DNA of 64,000 nt from Platerodrilus igneus (lineage: Eukaryota; Arthropoda; Insecta; Coleoptera; Lycidae). Both the position numbers and the translations under genes were made by a program. How positions within the stretch are numbered: position 1 is the stretch's first letter; every line of letters begins with the position of its first letter. The stretch is taken from NCBI GenBank assembly GCA_036346225.1, contig JARFIW010001456.1, positions 1 through 64,000 of the forward strand, read 5' to 3'. The notes beneath the pieces are model-generated. The model was not told the DNA's origin and did no database searches. It saw nothing but the letters and a program-made list of their open reading frames with translations. Of this stretch, positions 1 to 11,887 are shown in pieces.

Positions 1-252
1 TACTTGTTATTGGTAGAGGACATAGATTACCATGAAACAGTTGTTCCATTAAAAATTATTGATGTTGCAAATTCTTCGCAGAATCAAGGCAATAGTACAG
101 TGGAAGTAGCGCCTCAAGCACGTAGAGGGGATAAACGACCAAGAAATCCCCTTACTAATAGATTGACAAGAAAGGATAGACGAACTGTGGCACAAAAAAA
201 GGTTGTAATCAACTGTTACTGCTCCACAAAATTTAAATACAAATTGTGCTGA
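1..252 (+). other. Unrecognised open frame running in from the window edge
   Basis: A frame of about 83 codons is open from the first base and ends at a TGC-TGA. The deduced peptide is basic in its middle (RRGDKRPRNPLTNRLTRKD) and shows no domain I can name, no signal peptide and no membrane segment. It could be the last part of an exon or of a mobile-element ORF that begins before the window. No splice site or polyadenylation signal decides between these. Nothing nearby helps. Confidence 0.15.
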
Positions 253-1600
253 CCACACCCGTATTTTAAAAAAATATTATACCGATACAATTAAAATTGT
301 AAAGGTTCAAACCAATGCACTTCATCGAATTGAAATGAGAATAAAATTGTTTTTCATTTTATTTTTACCCTCGTGACTACCAGCTAATAAATTGCACCTT
401 TATATTTTCCAAACCCTTACCTGATATCACAAGGTCGAGAATTTCTTATTAACAATGAAAGCCCAAGATAAAGTTGGATGGAAAACGGCTTGAGGAAAAA
501 AAAACTCTTTCGACATAAACGGCTAGTAGAGTGTTAGCTCTGGGTAGATCATGAGCTTGAGTCATGGGTTGTCAAAAGACCAAAAATATGAATAATGAGC
601 GCCACCGTATTTTTCAATACAATAACCTACAAAAATTAACTGTGCTTGTATTAGGGGAATGCGGAAACCTTATATCAACACCCCTAACATAGCCGTAAAA
701 CTTGAATTTCACTCTTTTAAAACACTTACCAAAATCTCAAACACCAGATGTCATACAGATGTCTCGACTTGACCTGTGAACAAACAAATGCACAACATGG
801 ACACCGTTTGTGTCCTCAAAAATATTTACCAAAAATAAAATAATAGAATTTAGGTTTCAAAAGTATACACCCAGGGTATTTGTAATCATTACCCACAATT
901 TCTGATCAGGAATGATTTGCAAACTTTACTTGTATTTCAAACAATCAAAAAAGTCATAAAAAAATAGATTTTATTTGCTTAAATTTCTTGATTCATTTTA
1001 CTATAATATATTTTCAATTTGTTTTACTATAATATTTTCAACTAATAATTTTTTATAGAACAGAAATATACTAATAAAGAGTTGTATTCAATAACATAAA
1101 GATCTCTGAATGAATCTTTCTTAATAATTTTTTATGTAAGGATTTGAGTTTTCTTAATTATTCATATTACATATTCTTCAAGTCATAGTAGCACTACTTC
1201 GACTTTAACAATGAAATTTAAATTACCTAAGTGCAGATAAACTAGCATGTGTCAACCTAAAGTTACTTTTACTTAATAGATATTAAAAGAATTCCTCATG
1301 TTGACTAAAAATCAAAGTACATGACCTCAAAATATTTAAACATATTTTTAAATTAACGTAACATGACATGTGAGGTCTAAATAGGACAGCTGAATATATC
1401 TTTTTTATATCCGACATAATATGTCACTCACAACTTTTTAGCTTAGTTAACTTTATCTGTATGTGCAATCATTCTGACAAGCAATAAATTTGTTACTTAA
1501 TTCTTTCTTTCCTTAAACGAATTTTACGTAACTAAAGTTCAATCTAATATTTCCTTATTGCAATTTAACTAATATTGAAAGTGATTAAATGCTAAAAAAC
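253..1600. other. No recognisable feature
   Basis: AT-rich sequence with stops in all frames. I see no mobile-element protein, tandem repeat or RNA gene here. Confidence 0.5.
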
Positions 1601-1606
1601 ACTCAC

Positions 1607-1669
1607 GTCTGGAGATACTGCTGTGAACAAAAGAAATCGGACTATAACCCCAGCTGTTGAAAGTTCCAT
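1607..1669 (-). CDS. Possible first coding exon with signal-peptide character (weak)
   Basis: Read on the minus strand, an ATG at 1669-1667 opens 21 codons, MELSTAGVIVRFLLFTAVSP followed by D, and the frame meets a good splice-donor sequence (GAC|gtgagt, donor at 1606-1601). The hydrophobic stretch VIVRFLLFTAV resembles a signal-peptide core. If real, later exons would lie below 1600 or before the window, and none is recognised. A 21-codon match with a donor can arise by chance in AT-rich DNA, so this is only a candidate. Confidence 0.2.
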
Positions 1670-1863
1670 GAACATCTGCTTTCTGCGACGCACAATTAGA
1701 AGCCACGTGAATACTTACGAAATTATTACTGGAATTGCAAGAACTCTTCTGAATAAAACCAGTATTTAACGAAACTAACTTCTGCTTCATTTTACATCAT
1801 ATAAAATTTAGTACTCCAAAACCAAAAGGAAATTGAATATGATATTCTCACATCATATGGTTA

Positions 1864-1906
1864 CGTGATATTTTCGTGACATTTTTGTGATATTTTCGCG
1901 ATATTG
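1864..1906. repeat. Short tandem repeat, ~11-bp unit, about four copies
   Basis: Successive units GTGATATTTTC, GTGACATTTTT, GTGATATTTTC and GCGATATTGC are visible. No coding potential is attached. Confidence 0.6.
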
Positions 1907-2226
1907 CATGTATTAATGATGGTGAGCTTCCATCTCCTTAGGCCTGCAATCAATTTCATTTCTTTTTCGGACTGTGTTACAGGCCACGTGTTTAGACACG
2001 ACCATCTTGACTTTACTACGCCGCTTATAGCAGTTTGTCCTTCAAACATTGATAGCAAAGTGCTCGAATTGACAACTCGACGAAGCTTAATAACGAATCT
2101 TAGACCTCAAAGGTAAAGGAGTCTTGCTATTATAGATTTTAAGTTTTTATTATAATTGTACGGAATTTTACAAATTACATTTTTATTTTATTACTGCTTT
2201 ATTTTATATTCATAGACAACGTGTAA

Positions 2227-2816
2227 CTACGAAAAAAATACGTTACAGAATTGCTTCAGCGTGTTTATCACACTAAGATCCCATTCCGTCAAAAGATCGG
2301 CAACCTGCGAGCCTCTATCGTCTTCGATAGGGCTACCCCATAACGGCGACTTTGCATTCAAATTTCCCTCGATGATTAAATTTTTATTTCTGCCAATTTT
2401 ACTAAAGATGCCCTCCATTTGATTAACTAAGTTCTCGGTTTGGGGATTTTCCCATCGGGCATCGACTTACGAAAGGTACGCACTTATTACGTAGAACGTA
2501 TTTAGTGCTGTTTTTATTTCGGCCGTTGTTAAGAACTCGGACAAATTATTTAATATTATCCCAGCGCACGCCCCATTATTTATTATTATTCCGCTGCGCG
2601 GTCGTTCGCTATTCGCGTTTAAGACGGTAACCTCCTCCCAAAACCTGTTATTTTGTGGCTATATAGGGGCGATTCCTGCATAAGCCAGATGTTGATATTT
2701 TCCTCGCACAATAACTTCACGAGGTTATTTGTTGCCCCTTTGCCTTTCCCGAGATTTAGTTCCGCGAATTTAATCTTCTTTCTATTTTTATGTCTTTTTT
2801 TCTCTTCACAGTCCAA
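2227..2816 (-). pseudogene. R1/LOA-like LINE ORF2: endonuclease fragments only
   Basis: Minus-strand remnant of the apurinic-type endonuclease that opens ORF2 of non-LTR retrotransposons. The segment 2816-2619 carries KFAELNLGKGKGATNNLVKLL and then IWLMQESPLYSHKITGFG, matching the QINLxRxRxAT...LIQEPY...IxGF start of the family. The segment 2418-2227 carries LIIEGNLNAKSPLWGS and DDRGSQVADLL..DLSVINT, matching the GDFNAxxxxWGS and DxRGxxLxDLL blocks. The catalytic GD of the second block reads GN here, and the frame between the two blocks is broken. The match stops at about 2227, so no reverse transcriptase follows. ORF1 of the same element lies immediately upstream (2806-4061) and overlaps the start by about 10 bases. 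Confidence 0.8.
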
Positions 2817-4061
2817 AATCGATGTTACGTGTGATTGCGTTCTTCAGACGTAGCATCGTGTGACATTTACTCGACTTGGCGTCGTGGCGCGTATTGACCT
2901 TCGCGCCACCGCCAGTTCTGTCGTTTACCCTTGCGCAAATCACACAGTAGGGGGACTGCTTTCCGACAATTCTTGAATTGGTTATTGACTTTCGCACAGT
3001 TACCGCACCACTGTACTCGTAGCACCGGAAACGCTGTGGCATTGAGAAGGGGTCCTGGACCCATACTCTTTGCCACCTTAGATTGATAGCATCAACTAAT
3101 AACCGCCTTCGAAGTGTGGGGGTCACTTTGAAGACTACGTTGGCGAAGGGATCCCTAGGGTCCTTTCCGCCAAACCTGAACTTCTCTCTCAGGTGGTCTT
3201 CTAATTTTAAATCGCCGAAGTGGAGATTCTGGCTCGCAATCAATCGCACGAACACCTCAGCCTTCATCCCCGCTTCGACCCCCGGAAGAACGACCCGTAG
3301 ACGCTTCTTCTCAATCGTGTTCACGAGTTCTTTGCCGACCTTCGACTGCAATTTCTTGGCGTCTTCAGGATTAGCGCACTCGACAACCACGCCGCCTCTG
3401 CGCGTCCTACGAGCTCCGACTACGACAAACCCATCTTGTGCTGGACGTCCACTCTGACGACAAACCTAGGCATAGCACCTGAAACTGCTGCGACATACCA
3501 GACCTTGCGCTGCACCGACGCTCTCTGACTTTGCACACCATGGTCTCCTGAAACAATCAAATTCTGTACCGGACTTTCTCCGCCAATGCTGGTTTTCCCA
3601 GAATCACCTGCACATAGCCGTAACGCCCTAATCATACCTATAAGCTGATTCGTCACGTCTCGGATATCATGCGTGGCGTACCGAATCGCCTTCCTATCGT
3701 CTACAACTATCGTCACGAAACTCGTGGGCACCTTCCCGCAGATAACCGCGTGCGCCTTTTTCACCCTGAGCCTCAAAAATTCCAGCTCATCGAGGTCGCT
3801 AGTAGCATCGCTACCGTTGCTGCTAGTCGACATCTTACGCTGGTCCCTTGACGTTGAGGGAAATTCAGGCGCCGCATCCACTGCAGGGGACTGCGATTCC
3901 CCCAACACGACCGCCGCAGGCTCCTTCTCTATGCCCTCTACCTCCTTCTGAGTCTTTAACATATCGTCCTTCAAGACGATCTTTGGCTCTTTCCCTTCAA
4001 CAGCGTCTGCAGCCTCCGACCTAGCAGACTTTGACCAATCATCCCTCTTCTTCCTCGGCAA
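2806..4061 (-). pseudogene. R1/LOA-like LINE ORF1 (gag-like), frameshifted
   Basis: Nucleic-acid-binding ORF1 of the LINE whose endonuclease remnant follows. The first frame (4061-3420) starts with ATG and a charged region MPRKKRDDWSKSARSEA; it continues into an acidic and Ser-rich stretch (STSSNGSDATSDLDELEF). The second frame (3390-2806) carries GGVVVECANPEDAKKL near its start, then LRVVLPGVEAGMKAEVF and FANVVFKVTPTLRRRLL, and ends in a damaged cysteine region (RCYEY, then YCVICARVNDR, with H and C further on) that fits degraded CCHC knuckles. The two frames differ, so at least one indel lies near 3420-3480; a further frame switch near 3000-2900 hides part of the zinc region. It is GC-richer than its flanks, which suggests fairly recent insertion. 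Confidence 0.75.
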
Positions 4062-4164
4062 CGGCTCCCATCTCAGTGGACCACCATGCTGACAAAGCTA
4101 ACGACAAAAAATAACCAACAAAAAACGACCTAACCTTTGCGACGCTAAGAGAACATAAACGTTG

Positions 4165-4410
4165 GTCTAATGAAAATACTTTGACTAAAGATGAACCGTA
4201 AACAACCCTGTATTTATTTATTTAAACTTTAAACGGCCAAATTGAATTCCAAGTTTAACAAAAAATCAAAAATCGACAAACACTAACCGTCAAAATAACA
4301 ACTAGGGCCAAATAAAATTGCTAGCTCAATAAAAACACCTTTATTAAAAATGTGCCGTAAACAAAACCATATTTATTTATTTAAATTTTAAACGGTCAAA
4401 TCAATTTTAA
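4165..4410. repeat. Two ~159-bp direct repeats upstream of the LINE ORF1
   Basis: The blocks at about 4165-4250 and 4324-4410 share CCGTAAACAA followed by TATTTATTTATTTAAA and TTTAAACGG, with a spacing of 159 bases (4196 and 4355). They lie just upstream of the minus-strand LINE ORF1 start. They may therefore be tandem 5' UTR monomers of that LINE, a layout known in other LINE families. The role as promoter repeats is inferred. Confidence 0.55.
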
Positions 4411-4918
4411 AATAATATCAAAACAAGACAGTGTTTATCCACAATTCAAAAACACTTTTTAAAGTTCAAAAAACAAGCATATAATAAAGTTTAATATATG
4501 ATTAAGCAAACAATTTCCATAAGGGACAATAAATGAGGCATGAATTGATACATTTTTTATATTTATTTCTATTTAAATGTACTTACATGTGAAATTCGAA
4601 AGTAAGGTTATCTTGTATTATAACCACTCCTAAAAAAACACTTTTAATTGCATTTCAAAACAAACTATACACGTATTTAAGACAATTGAACTTAAGAAGG
4701 ACATTACTTTTAAAGTTACAGGAAAATTAATTGGACTAACAAACCACTATTAAAAAAATATATGGCCTGAATTTCAATAGTCAATATGGCGGTTTATATT
4801 AAATTAACATAACAGCTGTCATGTCGCTATAGGCAATACAGGAACTTCAGAAGTACCAACATAAATTTTTGTGAGTTAATAGAGGGACTAGAGCACCGAT
4901 ACTAATGATTAGGGTAAT
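4411..4918. other. No recognisable feature
   Basis: AT-rich spacer between the LINE 5' side and the RTE reverse transcriptase. No ORF or RNA gene is recognised. Confidence 0.4.
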
Positions 4919-6054
4919 TATCGAAAAAAGGTTAGAAAAAATAAAAAAACTCATTTCGCGTTTGTAGATTTAGAAAAAGCATTTGATATGGTTAATTGGA
5001 TTGTTATGTTCAGGGTTTTGCGAAAAATAGGAATCTCTCATAGAGATAGACAAATTATTTACAGTTTATATAAAAACCAAAGCGTAGTAATTACATGTAA
5101 TGAAATAGAAAAGGAAGCTAAGATTAGAAATGGTGTTAGACAGGGTTGTATACTGTCTCCCTTGATTTTTAATGTTTATATTGAGGAAGCTTTAAACTTA
5201 GCTAGAGAGAGAAAAGAGATAGGTATTACTGTACAGGGACAGAAAATAGACATGCTACGTTTTGCAGATGATATATCCATTATAGCAGAATCTAGAAAAG
5301 AGTTAGGAGAGTTTTTTGAATATTTTAGATGAGATACTACAGAGTACCTATAGTATGAGAATTAACTCAGGAAAGACAAAGATAATGACAAGTAAGTTAC
5401 AGCCTAGTTCTAAACCAAAATTAAAAATAGGTAATACAGAGTTAGAGGAGGTAGATGAATTTTGCTATTTAGGTAGTATAATTACAAAGGATGGACGTAG
5501 CAGAAGGGATATAGTAGCTAGAATAGCTCAAGCTAGAAAAATGTTTTTAAAAAAGAAAAACTTACTAATAACTAATAGTATTAGTTTAGATAATAGAAAA
5601 AGTTTCTTAAAGTCGAACGTATGGAGCGTTCTACTATACGGTAGTGAGACTTGGACAATTAAAGAAGTAGATAAGAAAAAGATAGAAGCTTTTGAAACTT
5701 GGTGTTATAGGAGAATGTTAAAGATTAGTTGGACAGATAGAGTAACAGACGAGGAAGTTTATAAAAGGATAGGTGAGGAACCCAGTATGTGGAAACAATT
5801 AAAGGTCAGGAGAGATAGAATGATAGGGCACCAGTTAAGACATGAGGGACTATTTAGTAAAGTCTTAGATTATAGACTACCAAATAAAAATACAGTAGGA
5901 AGGCCTAGACAAAACTATATTAGTCAAATTATTAGAGATTTAGGTTGTGAAGGGTATGTAGACCTTTTTAGACTAGCTCAGAATAGAAAAGAATTTAGAG
6001 CTGCGTCAAGCCGACTTTAAGTAAGTTCGAAAACAAAACAAAAAAAATAATAAA
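4919..6054 (+). pseudogene. RTE-clade LINE, reverse transcriptase and C-terminal region
   Basis: 3' part of an RTE-type retrotransposon. The frame FVDLEKAFDMVNW starts near 4965. RT block NGVRQGCILSPLIFNVYIEEA (split across motif B') follows, then FADD at 5261-5272 with all catalytic residues kept. A one-base surplus in a T run at about 5311-5316 breaks the frame just after FADD. The second frame (5316-6020) continues with SMRINSGKTK, FCYLGSIITKDG, LLYGSETWTIKE and ETWCYRRMLKISWTDRVTDE, which are hallmarks of RTE C-termini, and ends RAASSRL-stop. The 3' tail GTTCGAAAACAAAACAAAA follows. Endonuclease and RT N-terminus are missing; only a stub at about 4880-4950 precedes the RT. Except for the frameshift this is one of the better preserved LINE pieces in the window. 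Confidence 0.9.
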
Positions 6055-6295
6055 AATCAGTTAACTAAATGTCACCATGACATAGTAGTAGCGGTCTGGC
6101 ATGTTGGCAGCGATTCGTTGCTTAAGCCTTACCATAACATATAATTTAACACTTTTCTTTTTTTGAAGGGGATAACCAGGTAATATTTTATTTCCTGATA
6201 AATGGGTATCTTGTAAACATGTTAGAGTTGTTTAACAACCATCAGGTTGCTAATATCTATGTAGAGCCAGTTAGATAGGATAAATATAGAAGAAA

Positions 6296-6450
6296 ATAGG
6301 AAGACCTAGACCAAGGTATATTAGTCAATTTATTAGAAATTTAGGTTGTGAAGGGTATGTAGAGCTTTTTAGGTTAGCACTGAATAGAAAAGAAGTTAGA
6401 GCTGCGTCAAACCGACCTTAAGTAAGGTCGAAAACAAAATGATGATGAAT
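6296..6450 (+). pseudogene. RTE LINE, 3' tail of a second copy
   Basis: The frame reads GRPRPRYISQFIRNLGCEG, then VELFRLALNRKEVRAASN, closely matching the end of the RTE frame that finishes at 6020. It ends with AAGTAAGGTCGAAAACAAAATGATGATG, so the RTE 3' terminus carries a short ATG-type repeat tail. It is heavily 5'-truncated, as expected for target-primed insertion. Confidence 0.85.
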
Positions 6451-7946
6451 AGATAATAAAAAATGAAGATAATTATATTTTTTTTAAATGAAAACGCTAT
6501 AAATATCGTTAATTAATATATTATAAAGCCATAAAAAGAAATATTACAACTTAACCACGTTGAAGGCACCATTCTTACCGTCCCGTCGACGCGGCACAAG
6601 AGTCACAAAAGACAGTTGGTAACGATATTTCATAATGTGAAAATCGACGCTCAAATTTCGATGACGTCACACAATATGTAAATTATTGCACGTAATTACA
6701 AATTTCTAAAATATATTTTAAAAACCCCCACGGGGTACTTACGTGAATATGTAAAGCTTCCTACAGAATTACTTCCTGATGGCGGCTCGTGGCTCCCTTC
6801 AGGATTATTTCATGACGGCGGCTTGCATCCGGATTACTTCAGGCTAGTGGCTGCTGGGCTCCGTGGACTCGTTATCTCTCGGGTCGTAGATTTTTTACCA
6901 GGTTGTATTCAGATTTGCTATCTTCTTTCTATGTAGAAGTACGATAAGGAACGGGTTGGGGAACGATAAGCAAAAAAGGCAAAGGAAATCTACATAATAC
7001 AGAGATACGATACGATACCAGACCAACTGCTCTTCTTGGCGTTTCAGAGGCAAGTCCCTCAGTGTCTTGCGGAAATTCCCCACTTTTCTTCTCCTCCCAC
7101 ACGCGTCTTCGCGAAATTCGTGCAACGCACTTCTGAAGTAACGGAAATACGCCCAACAAGTCTTTTAAATTTGTGGCGCGAAATTCCCGCATATTAAAAC
7201 TATATAAATGTTTACGGTCGATTTCGGCACGTAACAAACTATGGGACTTAAACGGTTGGAGGGTTGAAATGGCCTTTTAACTTTTTTCTTTGTCCACCAC
7301 CCGATCCGAAACCACCCAGTCTGTTTCACTTGGGGAAGACATAAGTGGATTTATCCAGGGAAATGCGTTTCCGCAGTTTCCTTCTCGTTATCCGTGTACC
7401 TGTCGTCTAAGCGTTCCAGACAGCATCGTAGGTGGCGAGGATCTTTGGAAGATTCTGTTGATTCGAAAAGTTTTCTTGGCAAACTCTATTAAATTACAAA
7501 AGGTTTTTTAGGAGTCTCTGTTGTTTCCTGATTTCGGTTTTGTATTGTCTCAGGTGGCTGTAAGTCTCCCAGTCAACTATGTTACTGGTGTTTTTTGCTT
7601 TATTGAACAACTTGCCAGTAGTTTTCTTCATCTTCTAAAGCTCATCGCATCACCACGAGGCGGGAGATCGAGTAGAGCCTTTCCTTACATACTTGCTGAA
7701 AAGATTTTATAATAGAGGTCTGTAGAAAATCAGAATTTCTTTGCAGCTCCTTTATAGTCGTGGTGTTCAGTAACACCTTGCTGCGTCAAATACCATTCAG
7801 CAAGTTGGTCCACAAACACCGACTTGTTGGTGGCTTTTGAATTCCTGTATTTTTTGCAGACAAATCCCGTTATCTTTATTTTAAAGTGCAATCATCTATG
7901 ATGGGACACGGTCGCCTTCGGCAACATCTGCGAGTTCGCGATATGC
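6451..7946. other. Unassigned region with short open frames
   Basis: Several 60-100 codon frames occur here on both strands (for example minus 7237-6929 and plus 7290-7511). None shows a domain, signal peptide or family resemblance, and they overlap one another. Direction and function are undetermined. Confidence 0.4.
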
Positions 7947-8545
7947 TTAGATAGGTCTGCCGAAGCAAGCGTGATGTCGATTACTGTTGTGGAAGCGAGA
8001 TGTCACAAATGGGGGTTCTCTGCCCCAATTTAAAATTTCCAAGTTTTTATTCAGAATGTATTCTATTAACATCCTTCCACAAAGGTTAGTGTCAGAACTA
8101 CCAAATACCGTGTGATGTACGTTAAAGTTGCATCTTTTAATGAGGTGCTTTCTTTGACTTTTACAATGGTCGATGACCACCATCAACTCTAAAGGAGAAG
8201 AATCAAACTCAATTGGAAAGTATGTCGAGACCACTATGATTTCAGTAATTGCTCATATCTTGCAACTAATTTGAACGGTCGTAACATCACGGCCATTCAG
8301 TTGTGACAGGAAGAGATCGTTTATGTACCTGATCATATAGATATATGCCCTGGGCTTAGGTTGATTTCTTGTAGCGAAGATAGATCCATTGAGACTGCTT
8401 AGTCCAGAAACGCCTGTGTGAGCTACTCAGGGTTTCTGAATGAGAACCTTGCCCTGTTGCTGCTCAGGTGTGTGCTTAGAGTGCTAGCAACCGTCCAGCA
8501 GTGTTGCAGGTTTGCCTAAAAAATGTCAAACCCGCCACTGTCCTG
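7947..8545 (-). pseudogene. LINE ORF2 endonuclease (R1/Jockey-type), second family
   Basis: Read from about 8545 downwards, the frame gives FLQANLQHCWTVASTL, the usual first motif of ORF2 in this group, then GLSSLNGSIFATRNQPKPRA with one stop. It continues as EIIVVSTYFPIEFDSSPLEL and VVIDHCKSQRKHLI, then FNVHHTVFGSSDTNLCGRML and LEILNWGREPPFVTSR. This follows the family order (QINLQHxx, RAxIxV, YFPxD, CDANAHHTxWGSSDxNxRG, EPTFVTxxR). The catalytic Asp of CDANAHH reads Asn-Phe-Asn, and the frame is lost after TSRF, before the DITL block. The duplication boundary at 8166 cuts this gene: the part below 8166 exists only here. Confidence 0.85.
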
Positions 8546-8699
8546 GTTGGACTACTCAGTGGTGCCTTGCTACACTCCTCTGCCAGCCACTCCACTAGAA
8601 AAGAGTCGGAGTCAGTGATTTTCATCACAATAGCTGTGGTTGCTGATGGTTGGGCTGCCTCAGCCTCCAAAGGCTGCGGCCGGACAATCCGACCGCAGG

Positions 8700-9740
8700 T
8701 GTATTGAGGTTCAAGTTGCCGCTGCTGCTGCTCAGTAGTCGGGTAGACTTCTCCAACAATAGGTCGTGCCTTGTGAATCTTAATATTTAAAGCGGAAATC
8801 TTACCTCACTTGCTTTCTATGATCCCTTTAGCGTTCTTCCCATTGCCGTAGACTACCAGTCTCTCCTGAGGTTTGTCCCTAGTGGCGGTGTAGACGATGC
8901 ACCACTTGAAAGTGTCAGCTCAGTAGTTCTGCACCTGCAAACGTCATTGGACGACATTCATGTATTTCGAAGGACTCGGAATCCATAGCGCCGCCTTCAG
9001 AAGCTTAGGTAGCAGTCCCGCCTGAACACCCGCAAAACGTGCAGCCTCCCAAGGTTGTAAGAGTTTGCCAGCCGCCTGCGTATCTATTTCAGGAAAAGAT
9101 CGTTCTCGTACAATGTCCGAAAAATCTCGCCCGAGTACGCTCATCTCCTAAAGTTTGGTGGAGTACTATTTACGAAAAGGGCGAACAAATGGTTGTCCAG
9201 TGCCTTTTTAATTGCTGACGGCAGGACCACAGTTTGAGTTTTGGTGATTTTGTGCCAAGGGTTATTACTGTTGATCACAGCCACGTGGAGGTGCCTCGCG
9301 ACTGTCCCCACATAGCCGCCACCACAGCCACAGTAGAGCCATCCTTGCATTCCATTTCCCGTGGCCTTGCCAGCGGAGGGGTATTAATGGACCCGGTCCT
9401 TTTGTTGCTTAGCATTTGTTTGGCCTCTGCAAACCTAGGGCTGGGAGTGGATGGTGTGTATGTGAGGGTTTTGTCACGGGCAGCAGATTGGGCCAAGGGT
9501 GGGTTAGTCTTGGGGCCAGCCTTATCCCCAGCAGCAGTCTGCGTCATCGAACGAGCCTTCCTCCTCTTTTTCTGTTCTGCCCCATTGATCCGGCGTTGTT
9601 GTTGCTCTTCCTCTGGCTAGTTTACTATCCAAGATTGAGGTTGCTGCTAATACTATGGTAGTTCTGGGGGACCTGCAACACATGTAGAGGAGTGTCCGAG
9701 GACGCGCCCTCTGGATTAGCTACACTTATTAAATCCATGC
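8700..9740 (-). pseudogene. LINE ORF1 (gag-like), copy 1
   Basis: Minus-strand ORF1 belonging to the endonuclease remnant at 7947-8545. Recognisable pieces are 9547-9275 (MTQTAAGDKAGPKTNPPLAQ, then SPRFAEAKQMLSN), 9350-9141 and 9144-8944 (SVLGRDFSDIVRERSFPEID, PWEAARFAGVQAGLLPKLLK). The next piece is WCIVYTATRDKPQERLVVYG near 8900, then QPLEAEAAQPSATTAIVMKI at 8685-8625. The pieces lie in different frames, so indels have accumulated. No intact CCHC knuckle is visible. Assignment as ORF1 rests mainly on position directly upstream of ORF2; the sequence itself is not a family I can match closely. Confidence 0.55.
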
Positions 9741-11330
9741 TAAACCGAAAAGCTCCATCTTCCTAGCTCCCCGCCCACCACAAAGCCCAAATGTGATGCC
9801 AAAGCCGACATCACGGCTACCAGGAAAACATAGCTCCTTTAGGATAGATTATGTGCGAGTCCGCATATCACTTTGTGACGGCACACATGAAGGATGTCCC
9901 GCGGAATCGCTCGGGATCGCTCTACCAGCTGCTCCCCCCCAACCACAAGAACTAACCCATGCGGAGGTCTGACCCGACTACACAGTCGAATTGATGGAGA
10001 TGGGTTCGCCCCCCCACCCCCGTTTAGGCAAAATCCCGTCCAAAGTGGTGTGTTGCCAAACACCAAGAAACTGATCGCGCCTAAGGTTTTGCTCGACTAT
10101 CAGAATCCCATCATCCAACCGATACGAGTCACCTTGCACGGCACAAACACGAGGACATTACCCTGTGCAGACTTCTGCCCGCCCAAGCATCAGTAGAATT
10201 ATTAATGGTTTGCCCCGCGATGCAGGATTAGCCTAACCATCATGGTGCTGGGTTTAATCTGCACTGACGTATGAACCGGTTCACTCAGAAAGCTCAGAAA
10301 TTCCAGGAGGTGCGGAAACGAGTAGTTGCCCTTGCAGATGTTGACCCAGGCTAGCGGCAACCCTCTCATGCGGTATTTTCGTGATCCTTTAAGTTTTTAC
10401 CTGTTACAACCTGTGGATATGTAACAATAACTCGTAGATGGATTTATGTAGTTTAATGAATTGTAACCAATGTCACAAAATAAAAAAATAAACACAGCTA
10501 ATTAAAAATTCGCAGCAAGCACCGCAAGTACAATGCGGCCAGCGGCGTTGCCATTAAAAAACAAACAAAGAAACAATCCTACAACTATAACTTATCTGTA
10601 AGGTACAATCCAACTGATCCACATTAGCATCAACTATCACTGCCACAACTCTTACGGATTAATGTATAATTTAATTTCCCACGCAAAGTTAACGAATTAA
10701 CTGGGTTCTCGCACAACCGACACGCGTTTTAATAACGTGCCGCACTCTCTCGCACGTTTAACCCCGACTGACCGTTACCTATCGGACCAACTTAAACATT
10801 CCGGATACTTTTCCCTCTTATTATAGGGGCGGCCTAGTACACGTACACTCATCCCCGTATATTATGGTATTTAGGCCACTCAACGCTCTGGATTCACACG
10901 AGTGCTAAGCTTATTCTGCTACAAAACTTTATGGTAGGTTGATAGCTCGATCGATGCACTGCCCCCCTCCTATCCACCACCTGGGGACGCTTCCTATGAG
11001 TGACCACCAACCACACGAGATGATTTATAGGTAATATACACCATTGAACTGAGTTCTCATAAAAATAACCGATTGATCGATTCGGTATAAGAAATTTATA
11101 ACAATTACAATTATTCGTGATCAGTATCACAAGTGAAACACTATAATCATGTTAGCTCTGTGTTTGTGTAAGTATAATGGATGTCCTCACGTATTTACAT
11201 AAAATAATATGTTTTTAAGTACCTCGTTCGATTCCTGCTTAGGTCAACTTTTTTTCGATTGGTAGGAAAAAAGGCTGATGACAGTTGTGAAGTCGGAAAA
11301 CTGGAGCTGCCATATTGTCACGTCGTAATG
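9741..11330. other. Probable 5' side of the LINE, unassigned
   Basis: This lies upstream of the minus-strand LINE ORF1 and may include its 5' UTR. It has patches of higher GC (9880-10030, 10500-10560) and no recognisable protein. It is repeated in copy 2 of the duplication. Confidence 0.35.
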
Positions 11331-11455
11331 GTTCAACTAAAGAATGCCAAGGTCCAGTGGTTCAGCGGAAAGATGCGGAGATACAGTGGTCCAACTAAAG
11401 TATGCCGAGGTATAGTGGTTTAGCTGAAGGACGTTTAGGTACAGTGGTCCAAAAC
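11331..11455. repeat. 29-bp minisatellite, 4.3 units (copy 1)
   Basis: Units begin GTTCAAC, GTTCAGC, GTCCAAC and GTTTAGC and each ends CAGTG or TAGTG, at an exact 29-base period from 11331 to 11446; a partial unit follows. Confidence 0.85.
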
Positions 11456-11887
11456 AACGACGTTGAAAGCATGGTCCAAGCCGGAGGCTAAAAAATGACT
11501 AGTTAAAACGATTACGTCCTGATGATTTATTATAACGGGAGGAAATTTTCCTGGAATTACTAATAGTTTTTGATTACCTCTGATATTTGCACTTTTCTCA
11601 CACAAAACCCTTTATCTAAAACAAAATTCTTTGCTTGTCGGTGAAGTGATGTACTAGCTGTGTCTGGGCTAGTTATTGCTTGTATAATTCGGGTTATTTG
11701 ACGTCCGTTCCCTGTGTTTTATGGCGATGAGATGAATGCATGAATGAGTATCGCTTTGTTTGTGAAAATCTTTAAGTTTGTAAAAACAAAGCATCAACTT
11801 TTTTCTACATAGATACCTACGTCGAAAGTATCAAGCACTAACATTCTTTATATGAATTTGTTACAAAAAAAAATTTAATATTAATTT

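Noticed and set aside
505..585. Weak tRNA-like stretch (CTAGTAGAGTGTTAGCTC ... GGGTTGTCAAAAG)
   Set aside because: The B box is poor and no SINE body or target duplication is visible. Similarity is too low to report.
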